Origin: JBBQFI01 sp038237805
Lineage (GTDB): Bacteria; Verrucomicrobiota; Verrucomicrobiia; Chthoniobacterales; UBA10450
Reading direction: 5' to 3'
DNA length: 64,000 nt
Assembly (NCBI GenBank): GCA_038237805.1
Contig: JBBRYI010000004.1
Location: 1-64,000, forward strand
Under the pieces are notes generated by a model. That model was not told the DNA's origin. It saw only the letters and a list, made by a program, of their open reading frames with translations, and made no database searches. This document shows, in pieces, positions 26,799-36,713 of the stretch. The translations under genes were made by a program, and so were the position numbers. Each line of letters begins with the position of its first letter. Positions within the stretch are counted from its first letter, which is position 1.

Positions 26799-28114
26799 CC
26801 GCCCATTTCAAATTACTCGTTAGGGCGAGCTCGAGGTTTACGCGGCGCAATCTTGCCTTCGCTATAACACTGTGTCTGTTCGGCCAGGCGCGCGCTGATA
26901 AGGTCCGGATCATCGAGGACCCGCGCGAAGCGTCGCAACTTCGGATCGATCTCATCCAGCAGGCGAAACGTTCGATCGACGCCCAATATTATATCGTGGG
27001 CGACGATTACTTCACCTTCGCTGGACTTGCGTTACTGCGCGATGCCGCTCGCCGCGGAGTTCAAGTGCGCCTGATTATCGACGGGCGTTCGAATAAAATT
27101 CCGCCCGCGGTTCACTCGCACCTGCATCGTGAAAAAGTTTTCATCAAGATCTATCATCCTTTCACGCTGGCCAAAATCGGATGGATCGTCCGTCGCATGC
27201 ACGACAAGGGTTTGGACATCGATCGAACGCGCATGATTCGCGGTGGTCGCAATGTGGAAGGGGATTACTTCGGCTACGCGAAACGAAACTTTGTCGATCG
27301 TGATGTTTACGTCGAAGGCAGAGCGGTCGCGCAGTCGGCGGCTTACTTCGATCAGTTATGGAATAGCGGCGAAGTCGTCGCGCCAAAAATTAGCGACCCA
27401 ACAGGTGCGCGCGCGGAGGAGGGGCGAAAAGTGCTCGACGCGACGCGTCAGAAACTTCAAGCGAATAAAGTCGTTAAACTCAATACCGGCATCGATTGGA
27501 GCAGGCGCGCCCGTGAAGTCGGCCGCGTTGAATTTCTTCACGACCCGGTCGGTAAGAAAGATATCGAGTTCGGTATCGCCCAGGAATTACGGGAAGCGCT
27601 GCTACGCACGCGACGATCGGTCGTCATTGAAACACCTTATCTCGTGCCGACGAAGGAGCTTTTCACCGATATCGCTTATTTGAAAAAGCGCGGCGTAAAG
27701 AAAATCGAGATGATAACAAATTCGGTTTCATCGAACGACTCGATGCTCGTGCAACTGGGTTACGAAACGGCAAAGAAAAAACTTCTGCGTTTGGGTGTGG
27801 ATCTCTGGGAATATAAAGGGCCCGACACGTTGCACGCGAAATCTGCTGTGCTCGACGAGCGTCTGGCATTGGTCGGATCGTTCAACATCGATCCACGTTC
27901 ACAGCATCTGAACACGGAAACAGCGGTGGCGATTAATGACGAAACCACGGCGCATCAACTCTCTCGTTACATCGATGCGCATAAAGGTAACTGTACGCAT
28001 ATCACCGTTAACCAGATGGCCGCGCCTAACGAGTCAGAAAGATTATCTTTGATGAAGCGAACGAAAGTATCTTTCCTCAAAGCGATTCTGCCTCTTCTTC
28101 GCGGGCAGTTGTAA
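26795..28114 (+). CDS. Phospholipase D-family protein (cardiolipin synthase-like), exported
   Basis: 439 residues from ATG 26795, which overlaps the STAND stop. An N-terminal Arg-rich signal or anchor segment (hydrophobic 20-32, LAFAITLCLFGQARA) points to the periplasm or membrane. Two HKD motifs are intact: RMHDKGLDID with GGRN (about 134) and LHAKSAVLDERLALVGSFN (about 345), so the enzyme should be active on phospholipids or other phosphodiesters. It is closest in layout to ClsC/YmdC-like PLDs. Its place between a STAND sensor and a SLATT-like membrane protein suggests membrane damage as the output, although a housekeeping lipid-synthesis role is possible. Confidence 0.88.
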   Translation: MTAHFKLLVRASSRFTRRNLAFAITLCLFGQARADKVRIIEDPREASQLRIDLIQQAKRSIDAQYYIVGDDYFTFAGLALLRDAARRGVQVRLIIDGRSNKIPPAVHSHLHREKVFIKIYHPFTLAKIGWIVRRMHDKGLDIDRTRMIRGGRNVEGDYFGYAKRNFVDRDVYVEGRAVAQSAAYFDQLWNSGEVVAPKISDPTGARAEEGRKVLDATRQKLQANKVVKLNTGIDWSRRAREVGRVEFLHDPVGKKDIEFGIAQELREALLRTRRSVVIETPYLVPTKELFTDIAYLKKRGVKKIEMITNSVSSNDSMLVQLGYETAKKKLLRLGVDLWEYKGPDTLHAKSAVLDERLALVGSFNIDPRSQHLNTETAVAINDETTAHQLSRYIDAHKGNCTHITVNQMAAPNESERLSLMKRTKVSFLKAILPLLRGQL

Positions 28115-29586
28115 TGGATCGGGATTCTTCCCTGCCTCCGATCTGGATCGTTGGCTTCACTGGCCATCGTTGCCTGCGCGAATCCGAAAAAGTCGGCACG
28201 CTTTTACGTGAAACGCTTCAGTTGTTAGGCAAGGAAATTCCCGGCCAATTAGTCGGTCATTCTTCTGTTGCCATCGGCGGCGACACTCTTTTTGCTGAAG
28301 CTTGTCTTGCTTTGGATATTCCGTGGATCGCGCTGCTGCCTCTGGCGGAAGGCGATTTCAAAAGCGATTTTACTGACTCAGATTGGGACAAGGCACGCCA
28401 ACTTTTGCAACGGGCCGCGCGCGTCGAATCGCTCGTCGGCGCAAAAGATCGCAATGTCGCTTATCTGGAATGCGGGCTCGCCACGGTGGAAGAAGCCGAT
28501 CTCATGATTGCAGTTTGGGACGGCGAACCGTCCCGCGGCACAGGTGGCACGGCCGAAGTCGTGGCACATGCGCGCAATTTTGGGCGGCCACTAATTCTGA
28601 TTGATCCCGATCGCCTCACAACTCAACGTGAACACTTCGTCGCGAATTCTTTTGCCGATTCCGAGATGGAATACCTCAATCATCTCCCGAATCGGACTTC
28701 CTCTGCAGACGCTTCTCCTTCGCAAGTGGAGGATCGCGTTCGTCGCTTCTTCGCGAAAGTTGATGCGCAAGCGGCACGGATAGCGCCGCGATTCCGACGG
28801 TGGGTCGCAGCCTCCGTCATCATGAATACTTTCGCCGCCATTCTGACCGCCGCCGCCATCGGATTTGGAATTCGTTCACTGTTTCTTGATGCCGTCATTT
28901 TCCTTCTTATCGGCGCGGCGATGCTGTCGATTATTCAAATCAAACGCAAAGATGCGCATCGAAACTGGATTCGTTGTCGCGTCGCGGCCGAAATTTGCCG
29001 GTCTGCGCTCGCGACTTGGAACATGGGCTACGTCGCGGCGCCGGTCTGGTTCGGTCAGCTGGGCGATTTTCGGCGCCTGGCCAAATCCATTCGTTTGCTT
29101 CAGATGCGCGCCGGTGACTCGTCGCGCCTCAGTTTCGCGCAAACACGAAACGATTACCTGACGAATCGCGTCGATGACCAGATCGATTATTTTCAGCAGC
29201 GTAGTCGCCGGCTTACCACAGCCCTTTTCCTGTTTACGTGCAGCTTCTGGATCTTTTCCGGCGCTGCCGTCACGCGAACTCTTTTCACAACCTTTTTCGC
29301 TGTCCCGCGGTCGGATCACTTGATGGCCAGCGCCGTACAATCTTTTCTGCCCATTGCGTTGCCGCTCGCGGCAGGTTGCGTCCTTTCGTTGATTTCGATC
29401 TTTGATCTCAGCCGTCAGCTCGCTAGCTCCCGAGCGATGGAAGTCGCGCTTCAAACCGCGCGACAGCAGGTCGAAAAGTGCGAAAGCTTTTCCAGTTTGC
29501 GGCGCGCGGTCGAAAACACCGAGAACGCTTTTGCGGGTGAATTTTTCGAGTGGTTTACGCTCTTTCGATTCCCGAGATTCAACTGA
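28114..29586 (+). CDS. SLOG-type nucleotide-binding domain fused to SLATT-like membrane domain
   Basis: 490 residues; starts inside the PLD stop (TAATG). The N-terminal 170 residues are a Rossmann-type SLOG/LOG-like domain: IVGFTGHR (12-19), SSVAIGGDTLFAEA, ADLMIAVWDG and SRGTGGTAEVVAHAR, the Gly-rich ligand loops. Residues about 229-272 form two transmembrane helices, followed by a cytosolic helical region with many Arg, then two more (about 367-430) and a C-terminal helix. SLATT/SLOG pairs were predicted from comparative genomics to sense nucleotide or NAD-derived signals and open pores in conflict systems. Here the two are fused in one chain. The patatin gene starts within its stop (TGATG). 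Confidence 0.8.
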   Translation: MDRDSSLPPIWIVGFTGHRCLRESEKVGTLLRETLQLLGKEIPGQLVGHSSVAIGGDTLFAEACLALDIPWIALLPLAEGDFKSDFTDSDWDKARQLLQRAARVESLVGAKDRNVAYLECGLATVEEADLMIAVWDGEPSRGTGGTAEVVAHARNFGRPLILIDPDRLTTQREHFVANSFADSEMEYLNHLPNRTSSADASPSQVEDRVRRFFAKVDAQAARIAPRFRRWVAASVIMNTFAAILTAAAIGFGIRSLFLDAVIFLLIGAAMLSIIQIKRKDAHRNWIRCRVAAEICRSALATWNMGYVAAPVWFGQLGDFRRLAKSIRLLQMRAGDSSRLSFAQTRNDYLTNRVDDQIDYFQQRSRRLTTALFLFTCSFWIFSGAAVTRTLFTTFFAVPRSDHLMASAVQSFLPIALPLAAGCVLSLISIFDLSRQLASSRAMEVALQTARQQVEKCESFSSLRRAVENTENAFAGEFFEWFTLFRFPRFN

Positions 29587-30668
29587 TGAAACGATTACTC
29601 GCGCTCGATGGCGGTGGGATTCGTGGCGTGTTCTCGCTCGAAATTCTGGCGCGGATGGAAGCGTTGCTGCGTCAGAAAACGGCTAACCCGAATCTGGTCC
29701 TGGCCGATTATTTTCATTACCTCAGCGGCACGAGCACAGGCGCGATCATCGCCACCTGTTTGTCGTGGGGGATGAGCGTGGACGAAGTGCGCGATCTCTA
29801 CACCAAGCGCGCGATCGAAATGTTCCGGCTGGCTCCGATTTATCTGCGGTTTTGGAACAAGTTCGAAGGCGAGGCGATCACACGAATGTTCAAGATTCTT
29901 TTCTCGGAAGATGGGGAAGGAAAAATCCCGGCGCTGCTCAGCACGAAAAAACTGCGCACACTGCTCACGCTTGTCATGCGCAATCACACCACCGGTTCGC
30001 CCTGGCCCGTTTCAAATAATCCCGCGGCCACGTTTAACAATCCGGCGTTGCCCGATTGCAACCTGAATCTGCCGCTTTGGCAACTCGTTAGGGCGAGCAC
30101 CGCCGCGCCAGTTTATTTCCCGCCGGAGACGATCGATCTCGGCGGTCGAAAACAAGTGTTCGTCGATGGTGGAATTACTCCATACAACAATCCGGCGCTG
30201 CTTCTTTTCATGATGGCGACGCTTCCCGCCTACAACCTCAATTGGGAAACGGGAGTGGAGAAAATGCTACTCCTCTCAATTGGCACAGGTCGCGTTCGCA
30301 CTGGAATCGGGTTGCGTCGGGCCGATCAGATGAGTCTGCTTTTCCATGCGCGCTCGTTGCCGGTGGCTTTGATGGATTCGATCAATCTTCAGCAGGACAT
30401 GATGTGTCGCACGATCGGTTTCTGCAAAGAAGGCGAACCGATCGATTCCGAAGTGGGAGACTTCCGCGACGTCCCGCCGGAAGAGATGCGGCACCGAAAA
30501 TTTACCTACATGCGCTACGATCATCCGTTCAGCACCGAAGAAATTGCAGCGGCCAAACAACACGGCAAAGCCGGGCTCACGCTTGATAACCTTCGCGTAA
30601 TTCCCTTTTTGCAACAGATCGGACGCGATTACGCCGAAGCTCACGTTCGCTCAGATGATCTGATTTAA
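29586..30668 (+). CDS. Patatin-like phospholipase (CapV-type)
   Basis: 360 residues from ATG 29586. All patatin landmarks are present: oxyanion loop DGGGIRG (8-14), nucleophile elbow SGTSTG (Ser50) and the catalytic Asp in VDGGI (Asp194). Patatins of this size are effectors of CBASS systems and related phospholipase defences, where they degrade the inner membrane on signal. No cyclic-nucleotide synthase is encoded nearby, so activation would have to come from the STAND, TIR or SLOG partners. Last gene of the five-gene operon; the stop is followed by TCGTTAGGC at 30671 and a convergent small membrane-protein gene. Confidence 0.92.
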   Translation: MKRLLALDGGGIRGVFSLEILARMEALLRQKTANPNLVLADYFHYLSGTSTGAIIATCLSWGMSVDEVRDLYTKRAIEMFRLAPIYLRFWNKFEGEAITRMFKILFSEDGEGKIPALLSTKKLRTLLTLVMRNHTTGSPWPVSNNPAATFNNPALPDCNLNLPLWQLVRASTAAPVYFPPETIDLGGRKQVFVDGGITPYNNPALLLFMMATLPAYNLNWETGVEKMLLLSIGTGRVRTGIGLRRADQMSLLFHARSLPVALMDSINLQQDMMCRTIGFCKEGEPIDSEVGDFRDVPPEEMRHRKFTYMRYDHPFSTEEIAAAKQHGKAGLTLDNLRVIPFLQQIGRDYAEAHVRSDDLI

Positions 30669-30673
30669 CTTCG

Positions 30674-30859
30674 TTAGGCTGCGTAAGCGTTGCGCCAATA
30701 AATTAACAAAAGCCAAACGCAGGCCGTCCAAAGCAGAAGCGAGCCGAGAATGATGGCGGTGCGAGTTCTGAAATCCTTCGCCGCTGCAATACACTTGCCG
30801 AGCAGTATTGATATGATCACCGCTGCGACAACAAACAAAGCAGTCACAAGTGTTTTCAT
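30674..30859 (-). CDS. Small two-helix membrane protein
   Basis: 61 residues, almost all hydrophobic: two transmembrane helices (about 3-24 and 34-54) with a short charged loop (KDFRTRT). The stop lies 6 bases from the patatin stop (convergent), with no intergenic space. It is transcribed from just downstream of the START-like gene (16 bases), so they may form an operon. The role is unknown; the topology would fit a regulator or a leftover small membrane protein. A real gene by position, but with no family support. Confidence 0.45.
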   Translation of the reverse strand: MKTLVTALFVVAAVIISILLGKCIAAAKDFRTRTAIILGSLLLWTACVWLLLIYWRNAYAA

Positions 30860-30874
30860 CCTAGCCCTAACGAA

Positions 30875-31543
30875 TTACTCGCGTCCTGCTGCAGCGTATT
30901 TCGGATCTTTTACTTGTTTGCGTACGGCGGCGAAAACTTTGCGGATTCCAATCCCGCTTGCTGGATTGGCGATGAAAGCGGGAATCTTTCCGCCGTTGTC
31001 GGTATCGATGGAATAAGTCGCGCGCGTTTTACCTTCACCGAGCGGCTCGAGGAGCCAGCCTCCCTCGCAAATTTTGACTCGCGTAAAACCCTTTGTTTCC
31101 GCGGGACCAACTTCATTCGCCGCTTCGAAGCGGTGGAGAAAGACGAGACCGTTCTCTGCGCGCCACGATTTTTCGCGAATGCGTAATGTATAATCGCGAT
31201 CGCTCACGATTTTGGGCGAGAGCCGCTGGTAGAAAAAAGTAGAACCGCTCTCGTGCTTTACGATTCGGCATTCGACGGTGTACGGCATAAAGCTCGAATA
31301 ATTTCCGAAATCATCGATCACTGCATGGACGGAGCGGATTGGCGCATCGATCTCGCCGACAGCCTTGAATTCCCGCAACGATGAGTTCGCGCGCGGCCGA
31401 CTGTAAAGCGCGATCTCTCCGCCCTGGCTATCGAGTTTCCATCCTTCGCTCGCGGTGGGGGCCGTCGCAGGGTCGGCAGCGGAGCATGGCATGAACAATC
31501 CGAAGGTAATAAGAAGCATCATCGGAAGGCTCATCCGTAGCAT
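30875..31543 (-). CDS. Secreted START/polyketide-cyclase-like lipid-binding protein
   Basis: ATG 31543 (MLRMSLPMM) gives a signal peptide of about 25 residues; the longer frame from 31582 is not needed. The mature protein reads as a START-domain fold: WKLDSQGGEIALYSRPR, FKAVGEIDAPIRSVHAVIDD, FGNYSSFMPYTVECRIV, FYQRLSPKIVSDRDYTLRI and a C-terminal helix GIRKVFAAVRKQV. These bind hydrophobic ligands. Its closeness to the lipase-containing operon is suggestive but the strand is opposite, so a functional link is speculative. Confidence 0.75.
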   Translation of the reverse strand: MLRMSLPMMLLITFGLFMPCSAADPATAPTASEGWKLDSQGGEIALYSRPRANSSLREFKAVGEIDAPIRSVHAVIDDFGNYSSFMPYTVECRIVKHESGSTFFYQRLSPKIVSDRDYTLRIREKSWRAENGLVFLHRFEAANEVGPAETKGFTRVKICEGGWLLEPLGEGKTRATYSIDTDNGGKIPAFIANPASGIGIRKVFAAVRKQVKDPKYAAAGRE

Positions 31544-31629
31544 GACGCAATCGTAGCGAATTCCTTCGTCGCACGCTCTCATTTTCTGCGCATTGGTCGG
31601 CAGGCAAAAGCCGACAAAGAAATTTGGCG

Positions 31630-33564
31630 CTATACCGCCAGTCTGGAAATCGAGTCCACGTCGGCGGCTGGAGTAATTTCCTGGAGCACACGGTGAAGCT
31701 GATCAAAGTTGATTGGCTTTACCAAGTGCGCCAAAAAACCTGCTTCCTTTATTTTGGCATGATCTGCTGCCATCCCATACCCGCTTAGAGCGATCCCGCG
31801 CAGACCATAATTTTTGGTCAATTGTTGCATCAGATCGATCCCGTTTCCGTCGGGAAGCCCGATGTCAGTGATGACGAGGTCAAAAGAATGCGTGGCCGCG
31901 ATCACAAGAGCGCTTTCGACAGAAGAAGCGGTAAGGACGTCGTGGCGGTGGCGACGAAGGAGGCGCGAGAGGACTTCCAGTGTCGGTTCATGATCCTCGA
32001 TCACGAGCAGGCGAAGGCGATGCGAGTTCGGCTGAGAAGCAGGCATTGGTTCTGTTATCTGGGTCGCGGGAAAAGGTAACACCGTTGCCAGTTCTATGGT
32101 GAAGCTTGCGCCAAGTCCCGGCCCGGCGCTCTCGGCGCGGATACTCCCACCGTGTAACTCCACGATCGCTTTCGAAATAGACAAGCCGAGACCCAGTCCT
32201 CCCGAGTGTTGCATCTTCTGCGCTTCTCCCTGCTCGAACGCGTGAAAAACAAAAGGTAGTGTTTTGGCGTCGATACCCATTCCGGTGTCGTTCACTCCCA
32301 GAACAATTTGGCCCGGCGCAGGATTGGCAGTGCGTATCGTGATGCAACCGCCCTCAGGCGTGAACTTGATCGCGTTCTTGAACAAATTCCAAAATACCTG
32401 ATGAAGTCGCGCGGCGTCGCCACCGACATGGTGTTCGCAGGCGTTCAATTCGAATTGAAAGCGGACGGACTTTGCCAGCGCGTCGCTGCGAACGATCTGC
32501 TCCGTGTGCATGAGCAAAGCATGAATGTCTACCGGGCCTGATTGGATGAGTTGCAGTTTGGCATGCGCAACCCCTCGTCATGTCTAGCAAGTCGTCGATG
32601 AGTCGAGCTTCAAGTTCAACGTTGCGCCGCATCATGGACAGTTGCAGACGAAACTCGGGTGCAATCGCGCGTTCCTGTTCCAGATCAGCGACACACATCA
32701 GCACAGGAGTGAGAGGTGTTCTCAGCTCGTGCGAAAGATTCGCCAGAAATGTATCTTTCGCGTGATTAGCTTGTTCCGCATTTTCTCGTGCGTCACGAGC
32801 CTCTTCCTGCGCGGACCGTGATTCGTGTTCGGCCGCGACGAGAACAACACCTACAGTTACTCCGCTCATGAACGTGGTTCCGTTCATCAGCCAGATGACG
32901 CACGCGCCGGTTATATTATTTTGTAGAAGAATGTCCGTGCTGCCGTCGCCGTCGAAATCGCCCGCGGCCATGATCTTCCAATGTGCTGGCACCACCCGCA
33001 GAGTCGCGCTGCTAGCGTGAGTAACTCCGTTCATCAGCCAGACTGCGCACACGCCGGAAAGGTTGTTTTGCCAGAGAATATCCGATTTGCCATCGTGGTT
33101 GAAATCGCCTATCGCGGCGATGTTCCATGCTGTGTTCACCGCGCCCAAACTTATCGAGGCACGACGCGTGGTGCCGTTCATCAGCCAGATGGTGCGCGTG
33201 CCGCTAACAGTGTTTTGCCAAACGATATCGGTCTGACCGTCGCCGTTAAAATCAACGAAGCCCGCGATGCTGTAACTGGTCGGTACGGTTCCCAGATTAA
33301 CACTGCCGACATTGGTAGTGCCTTGCATCAACCATAGGAGACGCGCACCTGTCGTCCTATTTTACCAGACGATGTCGGCTTGGCCATCGTTATCGGCATT
33401 GCCGTTAGGTGTCAGTCCCTCTGCGTTGTAAATAAGCTGCCAGATGTCATCAGCCCATCACTATTGAGATCGACAATGGCTTTTGTGGAAACAAAAGCTA
33501 CACAAAGAAAAGAAGTCGTTAGGCAAATGCGAAGAGCGCGCGCGAAGTTGGAACAGTAACGCAT
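31630..33564 (-). pseudogene. Decayed chimeric FG-GAP/hybrid histidine kinase
   Basis: Reading from 33564: a signal peptide, then an IVDLNSDG repeat. A frameshift follows near 33447, and an in-frame TAA stands at about 33359 where DIVWQN is expected. Three or four FG-GAP/VCBS-type repeats (DFNGDGQTDIVWQNT, DFNHDGKSDILWQNN, DFDGDGSTDILLQNN) then run straight into a kinase linker and the HisKA box FLANLSHELRTPL. An extra base in the C-run at about 32571 breaks the frame again. The other frame then gives HATPase (NLFKNAIKFTPEGG, GLGLGLSISK) and a receiver domain (ITDIGLPDGNGI). At least three lesions mean no functional kinase. A repeat protein and a kinase sharing one frame suggests fusion before decay. 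Confidence 0.8.
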
Positions 33565-33786
33565 ATGGGTTGAGTTGATGTATAAAAAAGCAACGCTCGG
33601 TCCCTCACCTCTGCAATTGCTGTCAGAAAGGATGAGCAAAAGACGAGCCTGTGACTTCAAGAATCCCTTTCGCTCCTCCGTAACAAAAATACAGCGCAGT
33701 TTTCTCTGCGTTAAAATTGATCACGTCCGAGAATTGAGACGCGCTCTCTACGCGTGACGCGTAACGAAAAGATACAAAAGAGGAGA

Positions 33787-33858
<72 letters not shown>

Positions 33859-33925
33859 GAACGGAACGCGGAATCTATTCCGAGCCGCGCAGACTGTAAA
33901 CCTGCTTTGGCGCTATTGACAGCGC

Positions 33926-36509
33926 TTAAGAACCAGTGCCGGTTTTCAGTTTTACGGAACTGACATCGGTAGCATTAATCGTCCCGTTAACAGTTATATC
34001 GTTACGGAAATTTGTCGCATCGGCAGCTTGTCCCGATTTCAATTTTACCTGTGAAACATCGGTCGAATTGACCGCACGGTTTGCGACCGTGTCCCCGAGT
34101 AACACTCCCATAGGCACAGTAATGTTACCCGAATGAGTGCCATCGTTCACGTTCGTGAGGTTGATGGTTAGTTGCCGCGGCAAGTTTGGAACGTTGTGCA
34201 GATCGACGACAAGATTGTTACCAACCACACTGGAAGTAGCTGTCGACGCGTCGCCGCCGATGCCAGTCGCTACGGATATCCCTCCTACTGTGACTGGAGT
34301 GCTAAAGGCAAGGACCACTTCATGGTCTCGACCGAAATTAGGGCTACCGGCCGAATCCGTGCCCGTATCGTTGCGACATTCCACTCCGATCGCACCGCTT
34401 AGAGGCAACGGAATATCGAAGGTGCCAGCTGAACCGTGAACTTTGCGCGAAACAGCGCTCAGCGGCCCAAGCGTGCCATTGAATTCGAAAGCACCGATGT
34501 CGCTCACACCGTTACGCAGGAAGTAACGCTGATCGTGTGATAGCGCGAAGGCATCGTCGCCAGTGTTAATAGCGGGACTACCAGCGAGCAACGGAATGGT
34601 TGGTGTTGGACCGCCGTTATTACCAACCGTACCAAGCATCGGATCGGTATTGCGCTTATCGCCCGTGGCATTGAGAAGCCCACCCGGTCCGGTGCCGCCG
34701 TCTCCGCCGGCCGGATCGTTGCTCAAGTTATGACCTTGCGATGTGACGGTCCCTCCGTCGTTGACCAGGTTAGCTCCGTCGCTAACGGGGTTATTGACTT
34801 TGAAGATGGTATTGCGCAACACGAGTGTAGCTATGCCTGAGCTATCCGAGTTGACGCCGTCATTATTGACTCCACTGGCGATACCGGAGCCCGCGGCGTT
34901 GGCAAAGAAGGTACAGTTAATTAAGGTTAGCGCGGCATTGCCACTAAGAGTACCATCATTATAGATCGCGCCGTCATATTGAGACGCGAGACCGTAAGCC
35001 AGAGTGCAATTCGTTAGGTTAGCTGTCGCATGTCCAGTGTAACCGGCGTTAAAGATCGCGCCTCCGCTCGCACTAGCGCCATTGTCGTAAAACGTGCAAT
35101 CAATCGCGGTCAGCGTTGCGTTGCCATTTTGCCCATCGTTATGGATCGCGCCCCCGAAAAGCGAAGCGTGGGTAAAATCGAGTTCGCATCGCTGAAGAGT
35201 CAGGAAAGCTGCATTGTAGATCGCGCCGCCACAGTTATCCGGAAAGGTGGAGCCGCTGGCACCGCCATTATTGAGCCTTAGATCCGAAATCGAGACGTTG
35301 CCCGCGCCACTATCCACGCGGAAGATCCGATTCAAAGGGTTGCCCCGAATGATGAGGGCCGACGCTCCGGGACCAACGATCGTAGCGGATGAGTGATGGG
35401 CAGCCCGGCGGTCAGAGTTGAATTATTGATTAGTCCGGTCAGTCCGGGGGAAAAGGTGATCGTATTTGCATCGGCGTTGGCGTTGGCAGCGCTGAGAGCT
35501 TCGCGAAGGGTGCAATCGAGCGGCCCACAAGTCCCATCCTCACGGTCATTGAGGTTGTTAACGGTGAAAATCGAACCGCTTTGTGGCAACTCGGATTCGA
35601 AAGCTCCCATATCGACATGGGCGCTGAGTTTGCGCGGAATCCCCTGCTCATCGGTCGTTAGGCTATAGGGCGGATTGAGCACCGCGTCGTCGCCCGCGTC
35701 GTAGGCAGGACTATTGGATGCTATCGCTCGGGTGAAGGTCAGGCCGCCGTTACGTTGCAGCGGACCTAGCAGTGGGTTCGTATTGCGCTTGTCCCCAGTC
35801 GCGCCGAGAACCCCGCCAGGTCCAGTGCCCGAGTCACCGCCTTCGGGCAGGTCGCTCAAGTTATGTCCCAGCGAAGTAAAACTACTGCCACTCCCCTGAG
35901 TGATAATATTCTGTCCGTTTCCGTGGACGAAAATTGTATTCAATGCCTGAATCGTGGAGGCAAGACTGTAAACAGTGGAAGTTCCCGTGTTTCCGCTGAG
36001 CGTGCAGTTCACAAGCACGACGGACGCGCTGCCGCCGCCCGAATCGTTATCGATGGCTGCGCCCGCGTTCGACCCGGTAGCAGTGTTATTATGGAAGGTA
36101 GAGTTAATCACTGTCGCGTTCGCCTGACCCCCGCTTGTGGCAAATTGCTGGAGCCCGCCGCCATAACCGGAGGTATTGCCGGAAAGAGTGCTATCGCGCA
36201 ACATGAGTGTCGCGGTGCCGGAGCCGACGGCGTTAGTGTAAATGATGCCGCCGCCGGGATTGTTGCTCAAGGTACAGTTGCGCACCGTCAGATTTCCGCG
36301 GTCGTGGTGTGCGAGGACGCGGAACCGGGGATATCGAACGTGATCGTGTCGTCGCCGGGGTTAGTGTTGGCGTCAATGATTGCCTGCCGCAACGACCCGT
36401 TGCCGCTATCGTTTTCGTTGATGACGCTGAAAGTGGTCGCGACGACCTGCGAAACGGAGAGGCAGATAAACAATATGAGTGCTGAAACGAAGGAGAAAAA
36501 ATGTTTCAT
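33926..36509 (-). pseudogene. CSLREA-type beta-helix surface protein with dockerin-like tail, frameshifted
   Basis: Three consecutive minus-strand frames form one protein. 36509-36288 gives a signal peptide and the CSLREA-like SLRQAIIDANTNPGDDTI. The frame then breaks, and the next part (36285-35332) reads NCTLSNNPGGGI and repeated N-G-x-A-I-x-N-D beta-helix rungs. It also contains a second CSLREA block (DCTLREALSAANANADANTI). A one-base loss near 35392 shifts to the third frame, with GGAIYN-type rungs, a long beta segment and a C-terminal dockerin-like tail (STDVSQVKLKSGQAAD, then ATDVSSVKLKTG). Two frameshifts (or, at the first, a deletion) make it a probable pseudogene unless they are sequence errors. 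Confidence 0.78.
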
Positions 36510-36713
36510 CCGGAGGGGCTGTTTTCTCCGAGTTGCGCGGAAAATTCAATCTTTTTCGTAGCCATAAAAAGAGCGGGAAGAAACTCCGAGCGCCTGCCGG
36601 TTAATTACTTCCGTTGCTTCGGACCTTGCAGAAATTGCGTCTTTCAGTTGCCTTAACCAGCCCCGCGGAGAAGGCTTCGCCTTGTTTTTCTCGCGCGTGC
36701 CCAGTAAAAAGGG

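Noticed and set aside
22245..30668. CBASS (CD-NTase) system because of the patatin effector
   Set aside because: No CD-NTase, Cap2/Cap3 or other signal synthase was found near the operon.
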